Source: Archilochus colubris
Lineage: Eukaryota > Chordata > Aves > Apodiformes > Trochilidae
NCBI GenBank assembly: GCA_023079485.1
Contig: CM041084.1
Location: forward strand, 21,604,609-21,668,608
Reading direction: 5' to 3'
Length of the DNA stretch: 64,000 bases
Shown: in pieces, positions 36,924 to 50,600 of the stretch
Numbering within the stretch: position 1 is the first letter of the stretch
Layout of the letters: every line of letters starts with the position of its first letter
Notes under the pieces: generated by a model
What the model was told of the DNA's origin: nothing
Databases searched by the model: none
What the model saw: only the letters and a program-made list of their open reading frames with translations
Program-made: the position numbers and the translations under genes

Positions 36924-37200
36924 GAATCACAGAATAATTTTGGTTAGAAAAGACCTATAAGACCATTAAGTCCAACCATAAACTCAGTGTTGGTCAGACC
37001 TCCACTAAACCATGCCCCTAAGCAACACTACACCTCTTTTGGATACCTCCAAGGATGGTGACTCAACCACTCTCCTGGGCAGCCTGTTCCTATGCCTGAC
37101 AATCCTTTCAGTGAAGAACTTTTTCCTAATAGCCAATCTGAACATTCTCTGGCACCACACAAGGCTGTTTCTTCTTGTCCTATTACTAGAAGTTGGAAGT
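36924..37200 (-). mobile_element. CR1 LINE 3' fragment, minus strand
   Basis: The + strand reads AGAATCACAGAATAATTTTGG, AGACCTATAAGACCATTAAG, TCCAACCATAAACTCAGTG and CACTAAACCATGCCCCTAAG. It continues with CACCTCTTTTGGATACCTCC, ACTCTCCTGGGCAGCCTGTTCC and GTGAAGAACTTTTTCCTAAT. This is the antisense CR1 3' UTR and ORF2 end in correct order. The open frame 37012-37371 (+) is antisense to it and is not a gene. Homology cannot be followed past about 37200. Confidence 0.9.
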
Positions 37201-40200
37201 CATTGCTGCACCCCACCTCACCAGGGATTGGGCATCCTTAACTTTCACAGATATGAAGCTGAAGCTCATGAAAAACTCAAAGCTGGTGCTTCACGCCTTC
37301 CTGGGCCTAGATGCTTTTCCTGTCTCCTTTTATCAGGTCACATATTTGGAGACAATGGATTTCCTAATTAATGTTGACAGCTAAATTTAGAATAGTTAAT
37401 TAGCAGAGGCATCAGCCTCACAGCCTGGGCACAGGTTCAAGGTTTGGAGGACACTGGTGTAGTATGATTACAATGTTCCTATCAGGCAATGATGCCTGCT
37501 GCTATGGGTGGAAATATGAGAGAGAAAATTGATCTTGAGGTGGGCTGTGTACTCTGTGTTGGAAGAGAAGGTGAATTATGTCAATACAGTCAATAATCTC
37601 CCCACAAAGCAACAATGAGTGAGCTGATTCTTGGAACTGCCCAAAATTTATTCGGTAGACAGTGGGATTTGGGGTGCTACATGCTTCTGAATATAATAAG
37701 GCCATTTCAATTTTTTTTTTAAACATTATTTTTTATTTACCTTCTCAACAGAAACAAAATCCACCAAACAGCTATGTTATACAATTCAATGTATAATTTA
37801 TCTGTATTATATATACAGTAACGTTTTTTTTCTTCCTATTAACAAGCTCAACATTAAAGAAATGCATTCCCTAGGAAGAATAAATTAAGCCAAAAACACC
37901 CAGAGAAGACAAACCCTATAAAAAGCAGATGGTACCACATATAAAATGCTATAAATTTTTATGCACCTGTGTAAAAAGACTGAGATATTCCGAGCCTTGA
38001 CATAAATTCAACCCATCAACCCCATCAAGATATCAAAACCATATTAATGATCGCAACAAATTATTTTCTCCTCACCCATCCAAAAACATACACTACTTAC
38101 CTCTGCAAGGAATTGTACATACTCATATATAGCAGAAAGCTATCAGTGAACCTTACTGCTCTGTGTATCGAATGTAAACTTTTAAGTTGATGCCTTTGAT
38201 CATGTTTTCTAACTCTGTTGCTACTGAACTTTCTTCCTTATATCTGATTGGTATGATTACCCCTGGGTTCAGTTTAAAGAATATTTAAGAAGCTTTGCCT
38301 TCACTTTTCAATTAATTTTTTTTTTCAAAAGCTGTCTATCACAGTCTGAGCCTTAATCTGGATTGCCTTTTTCTCATTTCAGCGTTATAATTAAAAAAAA
38401 CCCAACAACTTTATTAGCTTGGGAAGATTGTATTAAAACATGAAATATGGGGCCAAAATCAGGCTCACCTACCCTCATATCAGAATTAGTACCTGAGACT
38501 AAATTCCAGTGTGCCCAGTACAGTTTTAGTGCTCCAAATCACATCAAAATCCTGGCACATCAAAATGGGGAGCTGATACAGCTTGCCAACTACCCAGCCC
38601 AAAATTAGCACTGCTGAGCTATATCATAGCATGACTTTAAGAGCATTTAAAATGGAAATCTTCAGTAAACACTCAAGAGAAAAATACTCATGGGTTTAGA
38701 ATTAACAGTTAGTGACAACTTGCTCCCAGAGGTAGAGCTTGTTAAATAAAATGGACTACAGCATTTAAACATAAAATTAGCACTCTGGAAAATAAAATAT
38801 GCACATATGTTTTGCAAAAGTAGGGAAAACCTAAGTATGAATATTACTGGGAAAGATATCTTTAAAGTAACTGGACACCATGGGGTTTAGACAAACTGTT
38901 ACGATTTGAGTCAGTAATAACTTTATAGCTACTAGAAAGAGAGCATGGATTAGTTCATCTGGTGTGATTTGTGGCCATCTTTAGCTTAAAATCAATGAAA
39001 AGAAAACTTCATTCTATTGCTTCCATATTCATAGATGCAGAATTTTAGAGAAGTTTTTATCAAGTTAGATTTACTTGTCCCCTGTATAATAAGATACTTC
39101 TGTTCTTACTGTGATTAAAGTCCTGTAGTTGACTAGGCCTTTCTAAGAGTATAGCCTGGTACAGCTGAAGCAGCAGACCCATATAGTTCTTATTGTACTT
39201 TGTATTTAGTCTGTTAAAAAACAGAAAAACCCCTCATTTATCGTATAACTTTTCTTTTTGCTTTCTGTAGAGATTGTCATCAGCTTAATTTATTTTGTTA
39301 TCAAGTTCTGTTGCACATGAGTGTTATTCCAGGAATCTAGGGCTTGCTTTCTCTCTATAAATAGAAAATAAACATGGATGATATGAAAAACTAGTAAGAC
39401 AATGGCAAGATACTCTGTGATTTTTAATAGAAATAAGGAACTGCAGAGTTCATAAGCAGGGATGCTCCATGAAAGAATGAAAACATTTCAAATAGAAGCT
39501 GACAATAGGTATTTAATGTCTCCGTCTGCCCATGTGACTGGATTTTTCTGCAGTCTATGCAGGGAGCCAAATCCTCATTTTTTACTCAGTTTTGATTTAA
39601 GTCACACTTAACTCCTACTGAACTCAGGCAATTAACTGGCCATTTTCCTATGCAAAGTTGCCCTCCATCATGTATTAAACGTGAAAACAGGAGTACATGT
39701 TCACATACCCAGCTACATGTCTGACCTTTTAAAAGCTAGACCTCAAATAATTTGTTCAGGGACACTTATTAAATCATTGAATCATTTAAATAATAATTAT
39801 TGCTGTTTCCATTTTCTCCATTTTGGTCACTTCAGCTTTTTTGTATGCAATACTCCAGTCCTAGTACAATAACAGCAACCTAACCTTATGCTAGATTAGA
39901 GTACACCTAATTTCATTTTCTGTCATTTGTCATCCATCTGTGAGGTTTTAATGTCTTATTCTTATCACATTTAAAAGAGAAAACTTACATCTCTTTCTAT
40001 AATGTAATTATAGCTCTCTTGTCATTCCCTCTAGTATAATGTCACAAGGAATTTTCTTCTGCTTCGTGTGCAATTTAATTTCCTTTTTGATTGGCATTGT
40101 GTAGTATTCACTTTGTCAGGAATCTCCTCATTTACATTTTTATACCTGTATGTATTTTCAGGACAAGAAAAATTAAAAGCCACCAAAGTGATTAACGCAA

Positions 40201-41504
40201 ATATTATTTTCTGGGAAATCCTTGGGTCTCAGAGTCCGTCTTTTCATAAAGGACAATCACATCTCCCTGGCATCAAAAACTTAAAAAAACCCAAAACCTT
40301 GACACTGACTCTTTCCTTCATAGGCACATAGTACATTGGATTTGATTCACTTTCTTTTCTGCCCTGGTTGTGTGAACCACAAGCTGGTACCATATCTCAG
40401 ACAGGCTTGATAGTTTGTCCTTATGTTAAGTTTTTAATCCTACTTAATATATATGTAAGAGGCAAAATTCAGAGCATAATGGGTTAAAATCTACTATACT
40501 CCAGACGTAGTAGTGTTTCATGTTCAACACAAAACGATGCATCTTGTATTATTGTGAAACTCAAACAAAACTATGGAGATCAATCTTGGATACCAGTTCT
40601 CCCCTAAAAAAAGCCATTTAGTTGTCTTTGCCTGCCACTGAAAACTTTGCAGAGCAAAAGATATTTCTTCTAATGGACTGTTCCACCTCAGTACTAGGGT
40701 TTTGCAAGATTTAAATTGCCACCATAATAGGTGAATAGAGCTTGAATTGCTACGAATGAGTGGTTCCTAGGGCTGGTTTAAGCTCTGTCTGTCTTGTGTT
40801 CTGTGGAGATCTGGGTCTGGCTCCATGAGCTGACCAGGTAATGGGGGACACCTATTACCATGACTGTTTAAAGCCCTATTTATGGGGCACAAATTTGGTA
40901 CCTTTTTTCTTAGTTCTGCTGTTACAACCAGAGCCATTTTGTTCTCTGAGGGCTTGAGATGGTCAGGAAACTGTAGCAAAACCAGCAAATTTCCCACAGC
41001 TCCAAGCAATGAGGATGGGAATCAGCAGGGTCAATATTCCAGGAATCTGACTTTTGACTGAAGGCATCTTATTTGCCAGGGAGACAACTAAGTTTTTGGC
41101 TGGGCCACAGCATCAAGGGCAGAGGACTGTCTTTTGTGTCTGTTTCAGTCTGGGAGTGGATAGCAGTCACAAGTGCTTTGGAACCAAAACCAGACTCTTT
41201 TTCTAGAATGCTGTCTCTGTTACCATACACACTCTCAAGATCAATTGATTGTTCTTGTTATTTATGTTGTGCTTCACTGTACCGGTTTCAGACTAGTGAT
41301 CTTTTGCATGTTATTTCATAAATGTAAACATAAAAGAAAAGTGCTAAAAAGTCAAAGACAGGAACAAACTTCTATCCACAGGGTCTCTAGATGAAGTATA
41401 ATCAATGCCCTTTTGGTCATATCTAGATGCTAATGTTTAATAATAATTTTTGGGTGAACAAAGAAATCTGACATCTGTTTTTAAGCCTGCAAAAATGAAA
41501 AGCA
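37201..41504. other. Unique DNA, no gene recognised
   Basis: AT-rich, with T-runs at about 37712-37721 and 38314-38324 and an A-run near 38391-38400. No exon, RNA gene or transposon supported. Confidence 0.5.
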
Positions 41505-42505
41505 GAATCACAGAAAATTAAGGGTTGGAAGGGACCTCGAAATATCATTGAGTCCAACCCCCTGCAAGAGCAGGGTCACCTACAGGAGGTCATGTAGGAA
41601 TGTGTCCAGGCAGGTTTTAAGTGTCTCCAGAAGAGACCACAACCTGCCTGGGCAGCCTGTTCAGTGCTCTGTCACAGTTAAGAAGTTTCTGCTTATGTTT
41701 ATATGGAACCTCCTATGCTCAAGCTTGTATCTGTTACTCCTTGTCCTATCATTGGGTGTCGTTGAGAAGAGCCTGACACCATCTTCCTGGCTCTCTACCT
41801 TTGTGTATTTATAAACATTAATGAGGTCAGCCCTCATTCTCCTCTTCTCCAAGCTGAAGAGATCCAGCTCCCTCAGGCTTTCCTCGTAAGGGAGATGTTC
41901 CACTCCCTTCATAATCTTGGAGGCTCTGTGCTGGACTCTTTCAAGCAGTTCCCAGTCCTTTTTGAACTGACACAATACTCCTGATGTGGCCTCACCAGGG
42001 CAGAGTAGAGGGGGTGGAGAACCTCTCTCGACCTACTATCCACCCCCATCTAATTCACCCCAGGATGCCATTGGCCTTCTTGGCCACAAGAGCATGTTGT
42101 TGGCTCATGGTTATCCTTTCATGCACAAGCACCCCTAGGTCCCTTTCCCCTTCACTGCTCTCCAAGAGCTCAGTCCCAAACCTGTACTGGTTCCTGGGGT
42201 TGTTCCTACCCAGATGTCGGACTCTACACCTGCCCTGGTTGTAATTCATTAAATATTTCCCTGCCCAACTCTCCAGCCTGTCTAGGTCCCTCTGAATGGC
42301 AGCACAGCCTTCTAGGGTGTCAGCCAGTCCTCCCAGCTTTGTGTCATCAGCAACCTTGCTGAGAAGAAACTCTCTTCCATCACTAAGCTCATTGATAAAG
42401 ACATTGAACAGGACTGGTCCCAGCACTGGTCCTTGGGGGACTCCACTGGTTATAGGTCTCCAGCTGGACCATGCCACTGATCCCCACCAGAGCCCAAAGC
42501 ATGCT
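41505..42505 (-). mobile_element. CR1 LINE, ~1 kb 5'-truncated minus-strand copy
   Basis: The + strand starts AGAATCACAGAAAATTAAGG, GTTGGAAGGGACC, then GAGTCCAACCCCCTGC. It runs through the antisense 3' UTR into antisense ORF2, ending near 42505 just upstream of the reverse-transcriptase 'SGVPQG' block. The 3' UTR is clean, so the copy is moderately young. Two coding segments remain (see pseudogene entry). Confidence 0.95.
41661..42505 (-). pseudogene. CR1 ORF2 reverse transcriptase remnant, frameshifted and deleted
   Basis: CR1 ORF2 encodes an endonuclease plus reverse transcriptase that copies the LINE RNA at the target site. Here only the RT palm onward remains. The upstream segment (42055-42505) contains [20 protein letters not shown], then a VADDTKLGG motif where the usual catalytic box is Y/F-ADD, and continues to KKANGILG before a stop. 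The downstream segment (41661-41975) is in another frame and carries [16 protein letters not shown] and [19 protein letters not shown]. Between them coding sequence is missing and the frame shifts. The endonuclease and N-terminal RT are absent through 5' truncation. Not functional. Confidence 0.9.
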
Positions 42506-45500
42506 AATGCTGTCAACAGCTCCATAAAAGTGTGAGATAATTCAGGTGAATTCTGTTTCATTAACATACCTATTGAATTTTTCATTTATTGTGTTTCTTA
42601 GTCAGTTGAGGCATTAGATTGGAGTAGAACACCTCCAAACAGAGAAGAAAGCAAGAGGATTTTTACCAGTGAAACAAAAATAATTGAGCTAAATAATAAT
42701 GCACTGCAGACTGATTTCTTAGTCTAGAACACCAGCTTTTCTGTATTGTGTAAAATCCAAAACCCATTCAACTTTCATTTTGGAAAAGAAATACATGTGT
42801 TAATTTCAGGTTGCAGATTTTATAACTGGATGAAATTCCAGTAGATCCATATTGAAAAACAAAATATTGATATTCTATAATTAAAACATTAATTAGTTTT
42901 CTAGCACTCAGAGAAAAGCTTACTTGCATAAATAATGAAAGAATTTAAGTTCCTGGGGTCAAATTTATGTCTTACTGAGGATAAGTAACAGGGGGTTGCT
43001 TAATTTTAAACTAAAAAACAATTAGTAAAATGGAAAAAAAATAGAAGAGGTCTTTATTATTGAGTTTCTTCGATGGAAGACATTGATAGCAAGTTCTCTT
43101 TTAAAAGAATGATGCTAGAAATGGTAATTAAAGAGAGCGCATCATCTTCTTATGCATTAAGTATAAAACAATTCAACAGCTCCTACGCAGACAAGTTAAA
43201 GTGACAGTATAATCCGTGGTCCAAAAACTAATTACATTAGTTCCCAAATTTCCCCAAAGGCAGAGGACTTCTGGATGACCTGGTACTGCTTCTATGACTC
43301 TTTACCACATCTCCACATACACAGTTCCATATATTTTTTGTGTGTATAAAAATAGGTTATTATATCTGTTTGCATTTATCTGTTGATCACTGTAAAAGCT
43401 CCTGGCAATAAGGATAAATTTGCATAAGCTTTTGGCACTTCTTTTTTGTGAATGTAAATGTACCAAGACAACATGTCTCAAAAGCAGGAGGATGCACAGG
43501 GCACACTGTCTTATCTTTGCTTTGTCTTACCTGGTTTCTAGATCAGGACCAAAAATGTCATTCATACCATGAGATGTGAAGGTCTTACTGTATGGAAGGA
43601 GAATCAGGTCACAGACGTGTACCTGAGGGCACCTGGAGAGTACTACTTTCAGGAAAATTCAGGAAAAAAAGCAGCCCTTGAAATTCCAGCCCTTGTGCTG
43701 AGATTCACTGGGAATATCTCTTCCCTCAACTTTTCCTAACATCCTCAAACTGAAAGGTTTCTATTCCTAAATAAGTGGAGATAAATCCCTGTAGTTCTCT
43801 GGTCCTTGTCACTCTTCTCCTGAGGTGTAGCTGCCTGTGATCCTAGGCTAAGGGCATAACATTGGCTTGCACTCCTAAGGAGACTGCTGGATTGTGAGAA
43901 AAAGCACGTAGCCTGGAGCCATGTGAGATAAGAAAGGTAAAACTGCAGACAGGTTAGATTGTTGAGGTGGGGATAGGCAGCAGTTCAAAGATTCAAGAGG
44001 AAAAATATTGACATGAATTGTCCTAAGACAGAAAACAAAGATCAGCAATCTCAAGGGTCAGCCCACTCCAAGGAGCAATGGAGACCAACCCTTCCCCATC
44101 TGGCTGGCGACTTCTTCTCCAGCAAAGACTCACTGGGTGCGGTGAGCCTAATTAATGCCTTAGCCTAATAGTTCTCATCAGTCCCAGCTATTTATTATGT
44201 CTACCAGGAAACAAGTAACTCTCTGGTCTCTTTGCACATGGCAAAAGTTGCCTGATCAAATCTGAGAGAGCAATGGAGGAAGTTTACCCCCAGCTTCATC
44301 TTAATTTGTCCCCAGAGCTCTCTTGCCAGAGTTACTTGTTTGTCAAAAGCCTGCTTTCCACCTTCAGAGTGCTCACTGGGGTTTGAGAAACAGCCTTTGA
44401 CTCTTCAGTTAAACTTCAAGACAAATAAGGCATAATTTCACCTTCTTAGCTTCTTGATCATCCCCTTTCCTTGTTTTCATGAATTTTTGGCATAAGTATG
44501 CTGTTTGGATGTTCTATCCCTTAGCTTAAAAGGTACTGGAAAATACTGGAGCACTAACCTGGGTAATAGTGCTAAAACTGAGAGGAAACAATATTTTCTG
44601 TTTCAATACCTATCTAAGATTTCACACCTTCATTTCCCACCTACATTTTCAATGACATATTTACAGAGAAATTACAGAACAGGGTCAATCTATTTTTTAG
44701 CTTTTCACAATAGAAGAAACTTATAAACTCAACATTTTCCTTGACCTTTTTTATTTTAGACAAATATAATATTGTTAATGTGAATTTTGCAGTGAATGTC
44801 ATTCAGACTAGTGTTTCAGTGATCAAGAATGATCACAGATGCCAGGCTGTTGATGTGGATAAACATGAATATAACATACATGTAAGGTACTTAAAGAAAT
44901 CAAACTTGATTTTTAGTTAGTATAACAAGTCCTCTCAATCCTTATAGGTGTAGGAAAAACATGAAAAGGGAACATGTCTGATGTCAGTTCTATCACTTGT
45001 CAGCGAATAAAATAAGTACACACTTGTCACTTCACTTGCTAGGGGAAGGCACAGTCCTTGCTTGTTAATGGATTTCTAGAGTGCCCCTTCTGCTTTGCAG
45101 CCTTTACTCCTCATTCATCTGTCAAAATGAGAATGTTAAGAGTAGATAGGAGCACAGTCTTTGGATTTGCTCTCATCCATCTTACTCTTTAGTGAATGAG
45201 CAACTAAATATACATATAAGATGTACATAGTATTGTGTCCAAAATATTGTATCATTTATAAAAATACAGCTGATAAGGCACAGAACGTGTAATAAGTAGC
45301 TGCTGGAGGTGTTAATAGATGAGCCTGTAGGGATTTGTGATAGTTTTCTTCTACTTCTTTTCATGCTAAGTAATGTGTATTATCTGAATCCGTAAGAACA
45401 CTTTCTTTGCAGGCCATTGTCAGCAGTCCTGAAGAAGCTGTGTATTGGAATAGTGACCTTAAAAGATGCCTTTGGAAAGCATACCATTAAAAACCAGTTG

Positions 45501-46857
45501 TAATGCTACAGGATCATCAACCAAACAAGTAATTTTTAAGCCTTCATGGGAAGGTATCAGCTGCTTATGTGGATATGGAATGGGGAATTTGAATATTACT
45601 GCACACATTTAGCTACAGGAAAGCTGCCAGTAGTATTTAAAGAAAAATACGTAGGATAATTACTTTGTACTATTTGTTCTTGAGACTTCACTCACGACTG
45701 GTAGCTATCACTCACATTTCTAAGAGAAGTATTAAAGTAAAGCCCAGCTTCTTTCCTTTCTGTTTGAAATAATTAGTTTTAAAAATTTATTTCCACTTAA
45801 GCACCAAGGAGAAGCCTCTTTCAGTTAAAGAGGAAAATTTCTGGTGTATTTGATACTTAGTTAAAATATTAGAAATTTGAGGTTTATGTCAGATTTTCTC
45901 ATACTGATATCCTTTAGAAAACAAAAACTGAAGGCACAACAACAAAACAAAAAAATAAACCTCACCAAACACCCAGTGAGCTATCTTATGTGCTTGACCC
46001 AAAGCCTTCACTGAAGACAACATAAAACTCCTGATTCATGGCATTTCTAACTTGATCTCTGCAGACCGATCTGTATTCTGAGCTCCTCTTCTAAAAAGCA
46101 GTTACCTACTTGGGCTTAGAGCTGATGAACCCAGTGATAACACACTTATAAGCCAGTGACCTGGCTTCTGGCTTAGAGGTGGCCCCCACAAAACTGGCTC
46201 AGAGCCTAGTCAGCTTTCTGTTCATGGATACACATATGAAAGCATCTTTGAAACCCTTGAAACCGTGATTCCTGACATAAAATCACAGGTTTAATCTTCC
46301 TTTTGTTTCAAGCAAGGCAGCAACACACCTGCTCTGCAGAAGGTATTGCTTACAAACTGTATAGTAGAACACAGGTGTTGGTAGTCTTTAAGATCTTCCC
46401 ACAGCTTCTACTCGGACTGTGTTATTTTCACTCTTGAACGTCTTGATTCTGCTTTTCCATGGTTATTTTCTGGTTTACTTTTCAATATGTAAACACTCAC
46501 TTATTCTTGACAGCTATGTTTCTACCTAGCATGTGAAGACACAGATGACTGAAGATGCCATCTAGAAAAGCCAGCACATCCACACATCGTTGTTACAGGT
46601 GAAACCACTTCTTTGGGAGACTGCTGAGATGAAGCCAGTCAGTAACTCTTGAGCAGGTGTATGCCAAGATCAGCAGGCTACTGGATGGGGGAAGTATTTC
46701 TATGTAGTAGTGTTGGGTAGGAATAATATGAGTTATGCTAATTGAGAGAAGTTAGAAATTATTAGATCTTCTTTCAATTTCTGCTCTGGCTGTGGGATGC
46801 TGGGAGCTCAGTATGTGCTAGAGAAAATGATGAGCCTGTGTCCAGTGTTTTCAAGTT
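42506..46857. other. Unique DNA, no gene recognised
   Basis: No transposon recognised. One acceptor-like CTTTCTTTGCAG ends at 45412, followed by 25 open codons to a TAA at 45488-45490. This alone does not support an exon. Confidence 0.5.
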
Positions 46858-47641
46858 ACTGTGATGAGGTTCAACACAGCCAAGTGCCGGGTCCTGCACT
46901 TTGGCCACAACAACCCCATGCAGCGCTACAGGCTGGGGACAGAGTGGCTGGAAAGCAGCCAGACAGAAAGAGACCTGGGAGTCTGGATTGACAGGAAGCT
47001 GAACATGAGCCAGCAGTGTGCCCAGGTGGCCAAGAAGGCCAATGGCATCCTGGCCTGTATTAGGAACAGCGTCACCAGCAGGTCCAAGGAAGTGATTCTG
47101 CCCCTGTACTCAGCCCTGGTGAGGCCACACCTTGAGTACTGTGTCCAGTTCTGGGCCCCTCAGTTTAGGAAGGATATCGAGGTCCTGGAGCAGGTCCAAA
47201 GGAGGGCAACCAGGCTGGTGAAGGGACTCGAGCACAGGCCCTATGAGGAGAGGCTGAGGGAACTGGGGCTGTTCAGTCTGGAGAAGAGGAGGCTCAGGGG
47301 AGACCTCATCGCTCTCTACAACTACCTGAAAGGAGGGTGTAGCCAAGTGGGGGTTGGCCTCTTTTGCCAGATGACTTTCAACAAGACAAGAGGGCATGGT
47401 CTTAAGTTGTGCCAGGGGAAGTTTAGGTTAGATATTAGAAAGAATTTCCTTATGGAGAGGGTGATCAAGCATTGGAATGGGCTGCCCAGGGAAATAGTGG
47501 ATTCTCCGTCCCTGGAGATATTTAAAAAGAGACTGGATGTGGCACTCAGTGCCATGGTCTAGCAACCGCAACGGTGGTTCAAGGGTTGGACTTGATGATC
47601 TCTGAGGTCCCTTCCAACCCAGCCAATTCTATGATTCTATG
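46858..47641 (+). mobile_element. CR1 LINE, 5'-truncated, young-looking plus-strand copy
   Basis: Homology starts abruptly at GTGATGAGGTTCAACACAG. It runs through the ORF2 C-terminal coding region, a stop at about 47560, and a complete CR1 3' end (GGTTGGACTTGATGATCTC, GGTCCCTTCCAACC, ATTCTATGATTCTATGG). Severe 5' truncation is normal for CR1. The unbroken reading frame and clean terminal octamers make this the least decayed CR1 in the window. Confidence 0.97.
46861..47562 (+). pseudogene. CR1 ORF2 C-terminal fragment (233 codons, frame intact)
   Basis: The frame encodes the part of CR1 ORF2 after the catalytic palm: [106 protein letters not shown] and [12 protein letters not shown]. It ends at a natural stop. 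The Y/F-ADD box, the rest of RT and the endonuclease are missing because of 5' truncation. The ATG at 46861 is an internal methionine, not an authentic start. Lack of stops over 700 bases suggests a recent insertion rather than selection. There is no promoter, so expression as protein is not expected. Confidence 0.95.
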
Positions 47642-50600
47642 GATATACTAATGTAACTTATACTAATTTAACTAACTGGTGTGAAGAGCTAGATTGTATT
47701 TCTACAGCTATACTAGAAGTGGGAAACTACAATAACTTCTTTATGGCTTAAAATTAAAATTTAAAAATGTAAAAAATTAATGTTTAAAATTAAAATTTTA
47801 AATTTTCTAAACCCTGATGTCTGAAGAAAGTTGTCTAAGCTTCTTATATAAAAGAAGGCAAGAAAAAAAAACCTTGATGACTTTAGGTACTAAATATTTG
47901 AGTGTTTATGCTGAATAATTGGTTGGAAGAATTGAAACTTTTCTTTGAAAAACTTTTCTTTGAAACTTTTGCTAAGCTTATACTGGGGAAAGAAGAAGAA
48001 ACTCCCACAAGAATTTCAGAGCATGTAAAAATGTCTAGGAAAGTCCAATACAGACACATCAGTCCAAGTTGCTGAGACAAGAGCTTAGACATACAACTTT
48101 AAGAGAGATAGGACCCATGAGTCAAGCATGCTATGTTCACCCACAGGAATTTATAGCTCTAATCTGAGTTGGGGAAAAAAAATATTGGCCACAGTCTAAA
48201 GCCAGAAACCTCATTTAGCTTTGACATTGTTCTATTCATGGCTTTCAATAAATAATTCAAATCAAGATTTTTTATCAGGTCAGAGTATTCAGAAAGTCAA
48301 CAGTAATTATAGAACTCAATTGCTTCTTCTAAATCTTCAAAAATAATATCAGGTGGTGATCTAGACAGCTACTTAATTGCTACCTCTAGTTAAATTCTGA
48401 GTCTACATTTTGGCTTGTCTGTTCAAAAATCCTTCTTTTAACAGGTGTATATGAGAGTATGGTTGCTGGACTTTGGAACATATAACATTTTAAATAAAAA
48501 TTTTAAAGTTTTTAAATATTAGGAAATATATATATATATTTTAAAAGCACTGCAATTATCTTTAGCACAGTCCCTGTCAGTACTATGTTTTAAAACAACT
48601 TATGGTTAAGTTTGTTTTGAAAGTCTTTTACATGAACTTGGGAATTAACAGCCTAGCTAAAATAGTGTCCAAAGGGGTTGCTTTCCTGAAGTGAGTACAT
48701 TACAGGCTTACAAAATTTTAAAACTCTTTCTTAGGAATTGTTGGTGGAAATTCAGAAGAGGAACATAGACTAAGAGAAATCAGGCATGGTAGATACAGGG
48801 AAGAGAAGTTACGAATCTTGGTCAATTTACTGCATGCTGAATCTGTAAAAATCAGATTTCCAGGAACGTTGGGGTTCTGAAGAGACTTGTGACCAGGCTG
48901 GCAATGAAGTAGATGATTCTGGAGCAGTTGATGTTGCTAACCTCATATTCTATGGGTAAAACCTATACTTATGAAAAAGAAGAATTTTCTAACAGCAAAC
49001 AAGTAGATGGTAATGAATGATATCACAAAGAGCCCAGGAGAATATCCCAGTGTAGTCAGAATGGTCTTCAGGTTATATCATTTGTCACTTCTATAAAAAA
49101 GGGGACTGAAAAGGCCATGTTGCTAAGTGGTTCTTCTAGCCTGTGTCTGCATGTTGCCGTGTCATTCTGCCTCTCTGTCTCCCTCTCTTGGCAACAATTA
49201 ATAATTTTGTTAATGATATAGAACCAATATATAACTATACAGAACCAATCTTAAAACCTTAAATCTGGTCAGCTCAGGCACAAGTGATGTGCATATGGCA
49301 CTGCCTGAACCCCTGTTGGAGATATTTGTCTCCTTTGGCCAGGTATGGATGTCTACAAGGCATGTATAGCCTTTAGATTAATAAACACATTCTTACCTCT
49401 GAATTAGTGAGTACCATCCTGCAATTCAAATCACTTAGCTTTTGTCTTGGGAATTCTAACATGAATAATCTGACTGATTTGTTGTTACATTTCAGGCTGG
49501 AAAATTTTCTTGTACCTATGCTATTCTCTGTACCTGCCATTCTTGCTTACTTGGCCAGTTTTGTAGCATTAAAATGGGAAAGGTAATATGGAAAGTTTTA
49601 AATCTCCATTATTTGAGATAAATTTGCCAAGTGCTGAGTATCCCAAACCACATTCAGCATGACTTTTTACATCAGAAATGACAGCACTTTGAAAGCAAAA
49701 GATGTGCAAAAAACACATTTCTGTAAGTGCCTTTCTGGTGTTAGTGCTCAGTGTCAGCATTTTAACTTCAGAAGGTCCCTGTTTCAAAGAATTACATAAT
49801 TTTTTCAATGGCTTGTTTGCTCTATTCGACTTCAAGAGTTTCAATTTCTCTACCATTATATTATCACCTTACGAGGGGTCTCACTGTGATGCTCTTAACA
49901 GCTCATATAAGAACTGAAGACAGTGAAAGTTGGTGACAAATGACATTTCTCAGGATCTATATGTGAGAGAAAAGACAAAGAGATGAATTGCTTAAAACAA
50001 TTATACTCGGGATGACTCTGTATGTACCAGGGCTTGTGTAGGTATAGGCAGATAGATGCACATACGTAATTTTTTTTTTTATATTTATATTGTCATCATA
50101 AGAATAGCTGATTATACATATATATGTGTAGATCAAAGTGTGTTAATCATGTAAAAAAATACAATTTATTGTTTGGAATGAGCAGTGCATGAGCATTGTA
50201 TTCTGTTCAACTACAAGAATTTAGTATAATACTGGAGTCTGTGATAATTCGAATGTTTGATGGGCTGATGATGTAGTATGAATTTAATCCAGCAACAATA
50301 TAAAGAGAATTGGGTAACTTGGCTCTCAACTCATGCAGTCTTTTACTAATTTCATCTTCTGATTTCTATCCTCTCTGCCAATTGCACCAAGAGTTTGACA
50401 TGTATAGTTAGAAGTTATGGATTCTGCAGCAGTCTTCTTGTTGCATAGTGCAGATAACACAAATCTTGAGAACAGTGTGACAAAATATAAATGGCTTTAT
50501 AATAAACAGCTCCCCCTTTTAATATCTCAACAACTTCAGAAATGTTATCTGGCAACTGTCACAGGCAGGCTTGGATAGGAGGAAGATCAGAGAGTTCTTT

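Noticed and set aside
37012..37371. 119-codon + strand frame
   Set aside because: Antisense to the CR1 fragment at 36924-37200, extending by chance.
41984..42535. + strand frames of 86 and 79 codons
   Set aside because: Antisense shadows of the CR1 reverse-transcriptase remnant.
47110..47555. Minus-strand frames of 95 and 77 codons
   Set aside because: Antisense to the intact CR1 ORF2 tail.
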